From the NCBI GenBank assembly GCA_001643675.2, contig LSRY02000022.1:62001-126000 (forward strand): a stretch of 64,000 nt of DNA. The letters are read 5' to 3'. This document shows positions 12,667 through 25,407 of this stretch, piece after piece. The notes beneath the pieces were generated by a model, which was given only the letters and a program-made list of their open reading frames with translations, ran no database searches and was not told the DNA's origin. Each line of letters starts with the position of its first letter. Position 1 is the stretch's first letter. This stretch comes from Monocercomonoides exilis. Its lineage: Eukaryota; Preaxostyla; Oxymonadida; Polymastigidae. Both the position numbers and the translations under genes were made by a program.

Positions 12667-13229
12667 GTTACAAATACGAATAAATAATAGAATGTGCGTT
12701 TATTATTTTTTTCATAAAGACAATATTTAGGGCAAATTTTTTGCTATTGAGAAAAAAACTGAGATTTGTTCCAAACTTTTTCATCAATCTTTTCATTATA
12801 AATCAACCAAAACAATGCAAAAAATTACAGAAAAATTCAAAAATTGAAAAAATATGTGGAGAATATCGAATGGAACAAAATTCATAAAGCGAAAAATATC
12901 GTCCCATTTTGATAACAATGTCCCATAATGAAATTATATCTTTAATGAAACTTGATTTTGCTTTGAAATTCCTATATTATTTTGATCATCCTCAATATAA
13001 TGAATAATCAATGATTTTGTCACGAACGTTTTGAGTTTTTGTTGCTCGAAAATTTTTTTCATCGATGCATAACCGAATTCAATGTGAAAGGCTAAATGTC
13101 CCATTGTCAGAATGTTTTATTCCTTCGAAAATTCAGTCAAAGATAGCAACTTGAAAAACTCAAAGGTTTGCAAGCATTTATGAATCGAAATTCTTGATTG
13201 TATCTTATGTATCTAAATATATGTTTATG

Positions 13230-14470
13230 AATTTGAACGCTGTGATGAGGAAGAGCAGAAACAGAACATTGAATGAAATGAATAAAGAACAATTCATTTC
13301 ATTTTTCACAGAAGAAGTAATCAATGAAACGTGCAAACTGATTACAGAAAAGAAGCTATCAACAGAAAATACCATTTTGCTGTTGAAGTCCATTGGATAT
13401 TGTAGTGAATTGAAAAATGCTTATAATCTGCACTTGAAGAAACTGCATTGTGCGAAAGATATGAGAATATTATAGTTGAAGAGATAAGAAAAGAAGAGAA
13501 GAATGAAAAACTTCTTTTGTTCATTGCGAATGCTTCCTTATGCCTTATCAGAGGTTTTTATCAAAATCATTTTCAATCTGTGAGCCCCATCTTCTGAAAG
13601 TTTATTCAGACAAAGAGTGAAAGATTGAAATTCTTAAAGAAGTTGAAATGAATTACTAGCATTGAGATATATTGGATGTTGTGTTCAAGCATTTCTTTCT
13701 CATTTTTGATATTAATTATTGATTTTTTTTTTAATTCTGACTCAGAAATCTTAAAAAAGCCATATTTGAATTAGAGAATAGATATCACCGAATATTGTCA
13801 GGAGCATCCCAATCTTTCACGACTCGCCTATCAATCTGCGTGGTAGTTTTTGATAAACCAACTTCGGGTTTACAGAAGCTTGAAGGGAGAGGTTGTGAAT
13901 ATGCTGCATTTTGAGAAAAAGGTTGAAAGAGAATTGGATGAGTTGAAGAAATGTGTTAATTTTATGAGAAAAGAAGAAAGAGCAGGAGAAAAAGAAACGA
14001 AAAAAGTGCTTATTATATTGAGATGGATCCAAACATTGAATTCTTATTTTTTCAAAGTGCGGATTATGGAATGAATAATTCACTGAGCTTTTCAGCAGAG
14101 TTGTTCAGATGTTTCGTGCAGCTGAGAATAATTACTGAGATATTGGCAAGGAATACATTGATTTCTTTAGCGAGGCTGTGAATAACAGTGCAATGAAGTT
14201 TGAAACTTTGTTGAAGGGAGAAGCTATCGATCATTTTCGGATGAGATACAGAGGGCAACGTTGGATGACAAGATGTTATATGATGACTTTGTATTTTTTT
14301 AGAATTTTTTGAGGCAATTGAAAGGAAAGGATATTTGTGGGAGGAAGAAGCAAAAACAAAAGTGTTGACATGGAAGGAATTTGAAAAGATAAATGAAGAA
14401 GGATCTGAAAATGTCATTCTAAATTTAAAAAGGAATGAATTTTCATTTTCACATAGAAAATGATGATGAA
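13230..14470 (+). pseudogene. captured host-like helical-repeat gene fragment (copy A)
   Basis: Protein-like segments appear in order across changing frames: a 5' segment (FFTEEVINETCKLITEKKL, then ENTILLLKSIGYCSELKNAY), a middle part (YENIIVEEIRKEEKNEKLLL), a block QEHPNLSRLAYQSAW, TAG, FLINQLRVYRS, then a basic helical run (KKVERELDELKKCVN) and EVVNMLHFEKK. The style matches, from memory, a family of hypothetical proteins expanded in oxymonads. A second relic of the same family lies at 57440-58040, which supports its being real protein history. Several frameshifts and stops make it non-functional. It appears to have been captured by a non-autonomous transposon. Confidence 0.6.
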
Positions 14471-15359
14471 GAGTTTTCATTTTATTTTTTTTTGATTTTT
14501 TGCGAATATTTCAGCAAATGATGACCATTTCATTCAATAACTTAAATTTGATATTTTTATCAACCATTTCGAAATATGGAAAATAGGAATTGATTGGATT
14601 TTTGGATGCTTCTGTTTTTAACAACTTTGTAATAAAACGAATAAAAAAAAAAAAAGAACCTTCAACTGTTCACAAAGAAGAGAGAAATGGAGATTCTGGT
14701 TCTGTTTGATTGAAGAGTAGCTTTTCTGTTAAAACGGCCTCTTCAATTTCTCAAGCAAGCTTATGATAATTAACTGGTTAAGGGAACACCAAAATATTCA
14801 CTTCAAAAGTTTTGCTCCACGTTTTCGTGCATTTGTATAATTCCTTTTCTAAAACTGTTGGTAAATATCTGGTTTAGAAAAAATATTTCTGAACAAGCAA
14901 GATCAATAAAGAAATTTATCTGCAAATTTTATTTCTTTCTTTGTTTTGATATGCTTTCTTGTTAAAATCACTACCGCGGCCAGGCCTTCTGACTCATATG
15001 GGCTGAGTTGATAATAAGTTTTTGACTGAAAGAAGAGTTATAAAGATAAGATGATGATGAATGGACTCTCTGACAATATGGTTATTTGCATGGCGCTGTG
15101 AAAAGAAACTGAAATATTAAACTCTGTATTTTCTGTGTTGAAAATCTATTGTTTGCTGTAATTTAAGGAATTAGATATTTCAATATCTCATGAAGAAAGT
15201 CTCTCAATCGATTCATCTTTCACAATCAAAATTGGAAACATTAAATACTTAGGATGGATCGGTTTTATTCTTTTCGCATAACAACTATCTGAGCTTTGTG
15301 CTCCATGAAAAATGAATTTTCACAAATATTGAAGCAAAGAAAATTCTTGGAATAAAAAT

Positions 15360-15570
15360 TTATGTTTTTATATTTTATAAATAATTGTGCGAACCTCTAC
15401 GACTCTTCATTGCTTCCATTGCAAACGTGTCAAACAGATAGTTCTCTTCTGACAGAAACATTTAACTTACAGTTAAGAACAAAAATACATGAGATATTTA
15501 AATCAAAAATTAACTGCAATTTAATAAATACCAAGTTTGTATTTCATTTCACAATATTTGCTTAGTCATA
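15360..15570 (+). other. small open frame inside copy A, no recognised function
   Basis: A 67-codon open frame (15362-15565) rich in Asn, Phe, Leu and Thr. Its mirror is at 18344-18547 in copy B. It has no known motif and no splice context. I consider it unlikely to be a gene, but it is preserved identically in both copies. Confidence 0.15.
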
Positions 15571-16059
15571 TGAAACGTAATTTTGTATTATCTTATTGTA
15601 TTAGAAAATTATTGTTTGCTTTCTTTGAAAAAAGGAGAAAAAAATAGAAAAATTAAAAAGTTATGGTTGAATCCAATCTTAAACGAGAATCTAGGTAATT
15701 TTGTTATAAAATAATGGACATTTTCATTTTGGTTCTATTTCCAACAGAATAACTTCTCTGACTTCATGTGACGTCAGTGACTGAGCGATGTCAGTGACTT
15801 ATCAAAATTCCGATTTTGATGTTCACGTCAGTGAAATTTTCATAATGGAAATATTAATGAATGAATAAAAACTTTTTTATTTGATTATTCAGAAAAGAAT
15901 CGCAATAATATTAATAAAAAAATTAATTTTGAACTAATATGTAACAATTACAATTTTTTTAAGGAATTGTTATCACAGACGCAAACATTTTTTTACGTCC
16001 GTCAGTATTGAAATTTTTCACGTCAGTGGTCATTACGTCACACAGGTTTACATTTATCA

Positions 16060-17260
16060 ATATCTCACGAAGCTGCGCATCATTTTTCCCTAATACACTT
16101 CCTTTTGTTTAAGTTGATTCTCTTTTTATCCCTATCTCGCTGCAATACGTTGCTCTTCTATTTTAAAACAAGTCATGATCTCGCGGCAAAGCGCTGCTCT
16201 CTCTTTTCTCTTTGCTTCGCAATAGAACTTGAATATATATAAATTTATATAATTTTGATTGCAGCATATTAACAAAATTTTGTATTTAAACAATTATCTT
16301 TAGGAAAGTCGCAGCTTCATGATAAGTTAGTATCACTTTATTGTGATTAAATTCTTCCTCAATAATAATCTCGCTGCAATGTGTGTATATATCCTCCATT
16401 ATTCCAGTGATATCAAGCGATTTATAATTATTTTTTAGATTTAACTGCATCTCGCTATTCTTCACGGCACTTGTTCCTGATAAATTCTATCAATATTAAG
16501 TTGTTTCAATGTTATATTATATTTCCACTCTATGCGCGGCACTTCTTACTTTGTTCGGCATATATATTTTGATAGTTTTTGTTATTTCATTTTTTGGAAT
16601 AATCTCTCGAATATGCACAGCCTCATTTCTATTGATCATTTTTCAGCTGCAATATAATTATCCTTAGACTTGCGATTTACAAATGAATATGTTTTGCTGA
16701 TGCAATTATCCATATCTTGTGGAACCGCGCTATTCCTCACACTTATTATCTTCCTTTAATATTTAGCAAATTATCTATTTATCCCTATTTCGCTGCAATA
16801 TGGTGCTCTTTTTCCCTTTAAGTCCGCGTAAATATATTTCTTTCTTCTGTTTGTTCATTCTCTGAAATAATCCCTTGAGAATGCATGTCTTCATTTCAAT
16901 TAATTATATCTTTCTTAAAAAGAGATTCTTTCTCTATTACAATCTCCCTGCAATATATGGATATATCTTCTATTATTCTTGAAATATCTTGCGATTTCTA
17001 AATTTTCCAATATCTCGCGGAATGTATGGCTCATTTTCCTTATAAATGAACAAAATATTTTGTTGTTTCTTTCTCTTTTAAAAATCAATTGAAATGCATT
17101 TCTTTTTTCTGTTTAATAATCTCTCGATTTTTCATGAATTCTGTTTTTGAAATTGTCTCGTAGAACAACGCTGTAATATTTCCAATAATTATCGCACGAT
17201 GCATTGTGGCTTCTGTTCTTGATATTGTCTCTTTACAATGCACGGCTTTCCTTTCTGTTT
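16060..17260 (-). repeat. degenerate repeats of a decayed coiled-coil gene, block 2
   Basis: Twelve or more copies of the same degenerate motif as block 1 occur (near 16064, 16132, 16179, 16369, 16450, 16612, 16788, 16952, 17010, 17120, 17156, 17190 and 17226). Minus-strand reading near 16150 gives EEQRIAAR followed by in-frame TAG and TAA, then KENQLKQKEVY. Blocks 1 and 2 are separated by the ubiquitin-like relic and transposon copy A. They may once have been one gene or two related ones. Confidence 0.5.
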
Positions 17261-17497
17261 AATCAGCTGCACGCAGTATTTTGTTCCGAATGGTGCATTT
17301 CGCACTCAGATCCAGGAAAATTCTTCAATAGTAATTTTCTCTCTTTCCAGTTTCAAAAATAAATCTAATTCTTCTCCATCGCCGTCTCTGTATTTTTTCA
17401 AAACAGGTTGCTGCTTCCTTTTAATTGCGGACAATAAAGATCTTCTTGAATTTAAAAATTGGCGAAGTTAGATCTTAAACCGCACATAAATCGTGAT

Positions 17498-17556
17498 GAA
17501 GACTCATTATTGAGGAGCAAACCTGCTCCTTGCGTTCGTTGATTCGCTCCATTGCG
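17498..17556 (-). repeat. 57-bp inverted repeat, right copy
   Basis: Reverse complement of 3696-3754 with one or two mismatches, including the AGGAGCA/TGCTCCT hairpin. Confidence 0.6.
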
Positions 17557-17858
17557 AATAAGCCATATCAAAAAAATCACCCATATTGAAATATTCAAAA
17601 ATACTTTTGTTCATTAAATAAAATGATAAACATCAAAAATGATATAAATTCATTTATTTCACAATAATATGAACAAACTATAGTTGGAGTTAATAATGGT
17701 GGACACTTTCAATAACTGTGGACAGTAGCTTTATCTCAACAACCTTTGATAGTTGCTTTTTGACAATTAACCCATTTATTCCCTCATTGAATATGAACTT
17801 ATATATCTTTCAAAAATGAATCTTTCTTTATTCCTGGGAGCAAGTTGTAACATTACAG

Positions 17859-20800
17859 TAAACCTGTGTGACGTAATGACCACTGACGTGAAAAATTTCA
17901 ATACTGACGGACGTAAAAAAATGTTTGCGTCTGTGATAACAATTCCTTAAAAAAATTGTAATTGTTACATATTAGTTCAAAATTAATTTTTTTATTAATA
18001 TTATTGCGATTCTTTTCTGAATAATCAAATAAAAAAGTTTTTATTCATTCATTAATATTTCCATTATGAAAATTTCACTGACGTGAACATCAAAATCGGA
18101 ATTTTGATAAGTCACTGACATCGCTCAGTCACTGACGTCACATGAAGTCAGAGAAGTTATTCTGTTGGAAATAGAACCAAAATGAAAATGTCCATTATTT
18201 TATAACAAAATTACCTAGATTCTCGTTTAAGATTGGATTCAACCATAACTTTTTAATTTTTCTATTTTTTTCTCCTTTTTTCAAAGAAAGCAAACAATAA
18301 TTTTCTAATACAATAAGATAATACAAAATTACGTTTCATATGACTAAGCAAATATTGTGAAATGAAATACAAACTTGGTATTTATTAAATTGCAGTTAAT
18401 TTTTGATTTAAATATCTCATGTATTTTTGTTCTTAACTGTAAGTTAAATGTTTCTGTCAGAAGAGAACTATCTGTTTGACACGTTTGCAATGGAAGCAAT
18501 GAAGAGTCGTAGAGGTTCGCACAATTATTTATAAAATATAAAAACATAAATTTTTATTCCAAGAATTTTCTTTGCTTCAATATTTGTGAAAATTCATTTT
18601 TCATGGAGCACAAAGCTCAGATAGTTGTTATGCGAAAAGAATAAAACCGATCCATCCTAAGTATTTAATGTTTCCAATTTTGATTGTGAAAGATGAATCG
18701 ATTGAGAGACTTTCTTCATGAGATATTGAAATATCTAATTCCTTAAATTACAGCAAACAATAGATTTTCAACACAGAAAATACAGAGTTTAATATTTCAG
18801 TTTCTTTTCACAGCGCCATGCAAATAACCATATTGTCAGAGAGTCCATTCATCATCATCTTATCTTTATAACTCTTCTTTCAGTCAAAAACTTATTATCA
18901 ACTCAGCCCATATGAGTCAGAAGGCCTGGCCGCGGTAGTGATTTTAACAAGAAAGCATATCAAAACAAAGAAAGAAATAAAATTTGCAGATAAATTTCTT
19001 TATTGATCTTGCTTGTTCAGAAATATTTTTTCTAAACCAGATATTTACCAACAGTTTTAGAAAAGGAATTATACAAATGCACGAAAACGTGGAGCAAAAC
19101 TTTTGAAGTGAATATTTTGGTGTTCCCTTAACCAGTTAATTATCATAAGCTTGCTTGAGAAATTGAAGAGGCCGTTTTAACAGAAAAGCTACTCTTCAAT
19201 CAAACAGAACCAGAATCTCCATTTCTCTCTTCTTTGTGAACAGTTGAAGGTTCTTTTTTTTTTTTTATTCGTTTTATTACAAAGTTGTTAAAAACAGAAG
19301 CATCCAAAAATCCAATCAATTCCTATTTTCCATATTTCGAAATGGTTGATAAAAATATCAAATTTAAGTTATTGAATGAAATGGTCATCATTTGCTGAAA
19401 TATTCGCAAAAAATCAAAAAAAAAAATAAAATGAAAACTCTTCATCATCATTTTCTATGTGAAAATGAAAATTCATTCCTTTTTAAATTTAGAATGACAT
19501 TTTCAGATCCTTCTTCATTTATCTTTTCAAATTCCTTCCATGTCAACACTTTTGTTTTTGCTTCTTCCTCCCACAAATATCCTTTCCTTTCAATTGCCTC
19601 AAAAAATTCTAAAAAAATACAAAGTCATCATATAACATCTTGTCATCCAACGTTGCCCTCTGTATCTCATCCGAAAATGATCGATAGCTTCTCCCTTCAA
19701 CAAAGTTTCAAACTTCATTGCACTGTTATTCACAGCCTCGCTAAAGAAATCAATGTATTCCTTGCCAATATCTCAGTAATTATTCTCAGCTGCACGAAAC
19801 ATCTGAACAACTCTGCTGAAAAGCTCAGTGAATTATTCATTCCATAATCCGCACTTTGAAAAAATAAGAATTCAATGTTTGGATCCATCTCAATATAATA
19901 AGCACTTTTTTCGTTTCTTTTTCTCCTGCTCTTTCTTCTTTTCTCATAAAATTAACACATTTCTTCAACTCATCCAATTCTCTTTCAACCTTTTTCTCAA
20001 AATGCAGCATATTCACAACCTCTCCCTTCAAGCTTCTGTAAACCCGAAGTTGGTTTATCAAAAACTACCACGCAGATTGATAGGCGAGTCGTGAAAGATT
20101 GGGATGCTCCTGACAATATTCGGTGATATCTATTCTCTAATTCAAATATGGCTTTTTTAAGATTTCTGAGTCAGAATTAAAAAAAAAAATCAATAATTAA
20201 TATCAAAAATGAGAAAGAAATGCTTGAACACAACATCCAATATATCTCAATGCTAGTAATTCATTTCAACTTCTTTAAGAATTTCAATCTTTCACTCTTT
20301 GTCTGAATAAACTTTCAGAAGATGGGGCTCACAGATTGAAAATGATTTTGATAAAAACCTCTGATAAGGCATAAGGAAGCATTCGCAATGAACAAAAGAA
20401 GTTTTTCATTCTTCTCTTCTTTTCTTATCTCTTCAACTATAATATTCTCATATCTTTCGCACAATGCAGTTTCTTCAAGTGCAGATTATAAGCATTTTTC
20501 AATTCACTACAATATCCAATGGACTTCAACAGCAAAATGGTATTTTCTGTTGATAGCTTCTTTTCTGTAATCAGTTTGCACGTTTCATTGATTACTTCTT
20601 CTGTGAAAAATGAAATGAATTGTTCTTTATTCATTTCATTCAATGTTCTGTTTCTGCTCTTCCTCATCACAGCGTTCAAATTCATAAACATATATTTAGA
20701 TACATAAGATACAATCAAGAATTTCGATTCATAAATGCTTGCAAACCTTTGAGTTTTTCAAGTTGCTATCTTTGACTGAATTTTCGAAGGAATAAAACAT

Positions 20801-21340
20801 TCTGACAATGGGACATTTAGCCTTTCACATTGAATTCGGTTATGCATCGATGAAAAAAATTTTCGAGCAACAAAAACTCAAAACGTTCGTGACAAAATCA
20901 TTGATTATTCATTATATTGAGGATGATCAAAATAATATAGGAATTTCAAAGCAAAATCAAGTTTCATTAAAGATATAATTTCATTATGGGACATTGTTAT
21001 CAAAATGGGACGATATTTTTCGCTTTATGAATTTTGTTCCATTCGATATTCTCCACATATTTTTTCAATTTTTGAATTTTTCTGTAATTTTTTGCATTGT
21101 TTTGGTTGATTTATAATGAAAAGATTGATGAAAAAGTTTGGAACAAATCTCAGTTTTTTTCTCAATAGCAAAAAATTTGCCCTAAATATTGTCTTTATGA
21201 AAAAAATAATAAACGCACATTCTATTATTTATTCGTATTTGTAACTTAAAAAAAAAAAAAAAAAAAAAAAAATCTACTGACGTGAAAAAAATTTAGTGAC
21301 GGACGTGAAGACAAAATCTTTATCACGTCACACAGGTTTA
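17859..21340 (-). mobile_element. 3.48-kb TIR element, copy B (inverted relative to copy A)
   Basis: Begins and ends with the same TAAACCTGTGTGACGT TIR as copy A and is flanked by its own 8-bp duplication, CATTACAG (17851-17858 and 21341-21348). Different duplications at A and B show two independent insertions, not a segmental inversion. All open frames match copy A exactly. I noticed differences only in homopolymers (27 T against 25 A; 9 T against 11 A), so movement was recent or the two copies were homogenised. Confidence 0.88.
19440..20718 (-). pseudogene. captured host-like helical-repeat gene fragment (copy B)
   Basis: Mirror image of the relic in copy A, with identical frames, frameshifts and stops, including the TAG between QSAW and FLINQL. 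The shared defects show that the gene was already broken before the element duplicated. Confidence 0.6.
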
Positions 21341-22559
21341 CATTACAGTACGTCTCATAAGTTCATATTCAATGAGGGAATAATTGGGTTAATTGTCAAA
21401 AAGCAACTGTCAACGATTGTTAATAGTTAGGGAAAAAACCCTTTTCAGGGAAAAAGCCAATTCACATTGGCGAAAATGTTTCTTCTTATATAAGTGATAA
21501 ATGAAATAGTACTCATTTGTTAAAAAACGATTCGTTTTAAGGTGATTTTTGCATTTTTTATGAAAAAAATTTCGTAAATGGTTAAATCGATCAGTTGATT
21601 TGTATTTTTCAGAATAACATCAAATTTCAAGTGAAAAGATGTGTAAAAATGTTTATATAATAATTATTATTTTATTCATAGAAAATCTATCTCATTTCAT
21701 TTCAAATAATAATTATTTTTAAATCTTGTATTGAAATGCAAAAATAGATATTGATGTGTAAAATGAATTCGAAATAATCGTTTGATCATGATCATTAAGT
21801 TATTGGTCCAAGGAAATTTCAAAGTTTATGAAGAATTCAAAGAAAAACGATATAACAACATTGATGAATATAAATCATTTGGATCCTGAATGAATTCAGT
21901 TGTGAATAGCAAAATAAAATACGAAACATATTAATAATAATTGACTCAAACTAAATTGCTCAAGTTCTTATGAAAAAAATTTTTTTTTCAAAGAAAATGC
22001 AACTAGAGAACAACGAAAAAGTGTCATTTGTTATTAATGGTTCTGAATCCCATTATTAATATCAAAATCTGCAAAATAGAAAAACAAATGCTTTCTTTTT
22101 TTGCAAATTACTTTTGGACGCTGAAAATAGTTGTTGTCAATTTTTATTTATGTTTTAAATTAAATACGAAATATATAAGTTTGATTTTGTTCTTTGACAC
22201 AAATTTGTATTTTAATATTAACTTTGAATTTTTAACTCTTCATTTCAACAATATGATACAATGCTATGAAAATAGATCGATAACCAATAATACTGAAAGT
22301 TATTGCTCAGTACATTTCCAACTTTGTTCACATTCTAATTCAAAAATAGCAATAGATAATAACGATAAATTTTAATTTGGATTATGTTGGTGTTCATTTT
22401 CGTTATGTTCAATAAACAATCCTGTAATCGAAACATTGATTTCTTCAAACAAAAAGGCTCAAATAACACAAATGTTATTTTGAAAGAAGTGACAACAAAA
22501 TTGTATTGGGAGGAAGACTTTTTTATTTATTTGAAGAGAGCAACGATTGAATTGCGAAA

Positions 22560-23460
22560 GAAACAAAAATTCGTTATCTGATAACTGCCACATAAACATC
22601 GGATGATATCGAGGAGCAGTAAATGTTGGTGATAATCGACTTAAGAATGTGACGAATTTCTTATGCAGAAGCCGAAGCAAGATTCCAAATGAAATTCGCA
22701 TGCACATTTCGAAGGAATTTGTTTTTATTGAAAAAATGACAGGATTCCTGTTTGCAACACTGAAAGGAAGTTCGTGTTTCAGTCAGATACGAACAAACAG
22801 TTGATTGCCAATTGGATTTGAAGGGCTTCCAATTTTTCTTGAACACATCATGATCAAAAAAGCAGAAGATATAGAAATTCTAGATAAAGCCGAGAAGTTT
22901 GATCGCTTTGTTGAAAAATAATCTGAGATAGATGCTATTGTCGATTACAAAAATGATTCAAAAATATTAACTGCTGATCAAACATGTTGTTGAGATAAAT
23001 AAGAATCCTGAAAAGGAATCTGAAGTTCAAGTTTTTCACGTATAATTAGAAAAAGTGGTGCTTTGTTCATTTGAAGAAAGGATTTCGAAGTCAATTCACT
23101 TGATGATAAATTCCAGCATTAATCAAGTTTTGCTTTTAAAAGTCAGAACATTTTCGAGAATGCAAGAATCAAAATCAAAAATCGTTTGATAATAATACTG
23201 TGGGATTTCAACAATGGATTTATTTTAAATCAATAAAAAACGGGCAAAAAGCAGGAACTCTCTGTTGTTTGAAGTGACATTCGAAAGACATTTAGCAGTT
23301 TTAGCTTATTGTGAATAAAAGGATGACATGCTTTTCAAAGATAAAAATGAAAAATGAAAATGATGTATTTTGATAAGGATGCACGATGGAGACAATTATT
23401 TCAACAAAATGTTCTGTGGAAATATGAAATAACTATTTTTTGTGCTTCTTTGATGTTTCT
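22560..23460 (+). pseudogene. decayed unidentified frames inside the TA-flanked element
   Basis: Protein-like pieces can be read, for example NEIRMHISKEFVFIEKMTG and EGLPIFLEHIMIKKAEDIE with KAEKFDRFVEK following. They are broken by stops and shifts. I do not recognise a family. This could be the remnant of the element's own gene or of captured host sequence. Confidence 0.25.
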
Positions 23461-24253
23461 TTTTTGTTGAGTGTTTTAATGGTGTGGAATAAATATGATG
23501 CATTGTTATAATAAAAATTTTGAAACATTAGAAAAATTTCTTTTTATTAATAATCAATTTTTTAACTCAAACATTTGTTTTGTTTTCACAAAACAATTAT
23601 TTTTGCAAAATTTTGAAAATCTTTGCAGAATAAAATCAATAGTTATATCGAACAAAATCACCAAAGTGAAGGATCTTCGTTTTATATCAAGTGGAAAACT
23701 CATTCAAAATTCGAAAATAAATATTACAAGAGAATTATATCTTCAAAAATATAACATATAAATAACATTTTATAATATGAATTCACTTTATTTTCATTAT
23801 TCTCTTTTGACGTGTGAAAAGCAATGCAGATGATAATGAAAATGTGAAGAACAAAAAAGAAATATTAAACACATCATTTTTATAATTCTTCAGAAAAACA
23901 CTCAATTGAATGGATAATAATAAAACAATCAAACAATTTCTTTCTCTGAATATATCAAGACATTTCTTTTTGCTCAAAAGCAAGACAATATTATTTTACA
24001 AATGTGATTTATGGAAATCATAAAGGGAGAGAACCCATATTGGAATGAAAATTATGAAAAAATAGAAAAAATATACCGAAAAGAAAAAGAATCGAACAGT
24101 TTGAATTATGTTTTGATGATGCACATGATGTTATATAATTTCTTAGCCCATGTGCATAAGTTTCGTATTTTGTGCGGGTTTTTTCCCTAACTATAAGATA
24201 ATGCAACTGTCCACAGTTATTGAAAGTGTCCACCATTATTAACTCTAACTATA

Positions 24254-25407
24254 TATAAAAATAATTGTTAAATTTACATAAACAATTATCTGATGCTCAA
24301 AATCTATTATTAAATACTAATATCAATAAAGAAACAGGGTTTTATGCAAAAGAATTATCTGAAGAAATCCGAAATGTTTTCAAAATATATTATGCATTAA
24401 TGTTCAGAATAATTCATTTAATTATTTTTTAACTTCAATTTATTGTTAATTATTAGTGAGTGAGATCAAATGGATATAATAAGAAATTGTTTGAAAAGAA
24501 TTTCTTTTTGAATCTCAGGTGATTGTCAAGATTACTCAAAAATCTCAAAACAAAAATAATCCTGTTCCCTGTTGATTTTTATTGAAAAAGAAAAGAATGA
24601 TTCATTATTTAGATTTTAAACAATTAATTTCATCTTTTTTTATTTCAAATAAAAACTGAAGATCAGAAAGGAATATTATTCAATTTTTTTGATGTTATTG
24701 AATTTTTTTCAATAATTCAGATGACACTGGCACAATTGAAAGTTTGATATTTCTTTATTGTCGTATTTTGTATGATTATATGATTGTATGAAATTTTTGA
24801 ATATTTTCTAAGCTTGAATCAACAGCAGATTTCAAATAAGGTCTTTTTGGATTGTTGAGGAGCCAATGCACCGCAAAAAGAAATGAAAAACAACACAACC
24901 CAAACTTTGGTGGAACAAACAAATCATGATGAAAAAGAAAAAGAACATTTTTTTTGAGAGAGATTGATGAAAATGTGGAATTATTTAAAGAAAAAGAAAC
25001 AAATAATATCCATGAAGTTGAAATGTAAAAATGCGAATATCATTTTTATATGAAGAAACGCATCTTACGAGACAATCTGTGAAGTTTGGGGAGAAGATGG
25101 ACACAGCCAAACGATTGTCTTTTGAAAAAAAAAGAACGTGAAAGCTTAACTCTTCGATGAAAATTCAGTTGAAATGACAAATGCATATTGAGAATGAAAG
25201 AAGGATTTAGTGGAAGCACATGGATATCATTTATCTGATTGATCACATTTGGAAAGGTATTCTGATTGTTTCACATCATTTTTTAAATATTATTGCTTTT
25301 CAATTTATTCTTTATTCTTTTTTGTTAAAAATTTATTCTTTAGCAATTCTTGCTCAATTTATCAATAAAGAAAACTTTTTCTCATTCACTCACAACTTCA
25401 ATTCCCT
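24254..25407. other. A+T-rich region, no intact gene
   Basis: Between 24850 and 25220 a few charged, protein-like fragments occur (for example NASYETICEVWGEDGHSQ), interrupted by stops, suggesting another old relic. The remainder shows nothing. Confidence 0.35.

Larger units (their letters stand above)
12570..16050 (+). mobile_element. 3.48-kb TIR element, copy A, with 8-bp target duplication
   Basis: Both ends carry TAAACCTGTGTGACGT in inverted orientation. The element is flanked by CATTTATC on both sides (12562-12569 and 16051-16058). Behind the short TIR, both subterminal regions hold several copies of CACGTCAGTG/GACGGACGT-type motifs, likely transposase-binding sites. A poly-T tract of 27 lies at 12638-12664. 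No transposase is encoded; the main content is a broken host-like gene (13230-14470). Eight-base duplications are usual for hAT (also P and Merlin) elements, so the class remains open. Copy B (17859-21340) is the same sequence inverted; the differences I noticed are homopolymer lengths. Confidence 0.88.
17736..21424. mobile_element. small hairpin element split by copy B
   Basis: The segments 17747-17803 and about 21358-21414 are inverted copies (GTTGCTTTTTGACAATTAAC and its complement). Removing the 3.48-kb copy B and one target duplication would leave a hairpin element of about 190 bp. It sits inside the left terminal repeat of the 17679-24253 element, since the right repeat is uninterrupted at the matching place. 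Its own target duplication is unclear. Confidence 0.55.
17679..24253. mobile_element. TA-flanked element with about 80-bp TIRs, carrying nested insertions
   Basis: The left end starts TATAGTTGGAGTTAATAATG and the right end is its reverse complement, with the match running on through TGGACACTTTCAATAACTG. A TA dinucleotide flanks each side, the duplication typical of Tc1/mariner-type elements. Further in, the right TIR continues to a TAGTTAGGGAAAAAACCC motif (24175-24195, inverted), whose left counterpart sits at 21423-21440, far from the left end. The gap is explained by insertion of a hairpin element and copy B inside the left TIR. The body (21441-24170) contains only decayed frames and no recognisable transposase. 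Confidence 0.65.

Noticed and set aside
3696-17556. Maverick/polinton element bounded by the 57-bp repeats
   Set aside because: No polymerase B, integrase, protease or packaging ATPase frame could be found inside.
12570-21340. One large palindrome from segmental inversion
   Set aside because: The two arms have separate 8-bp target duplications and their own terminal repeats, so they are two independent insertions.
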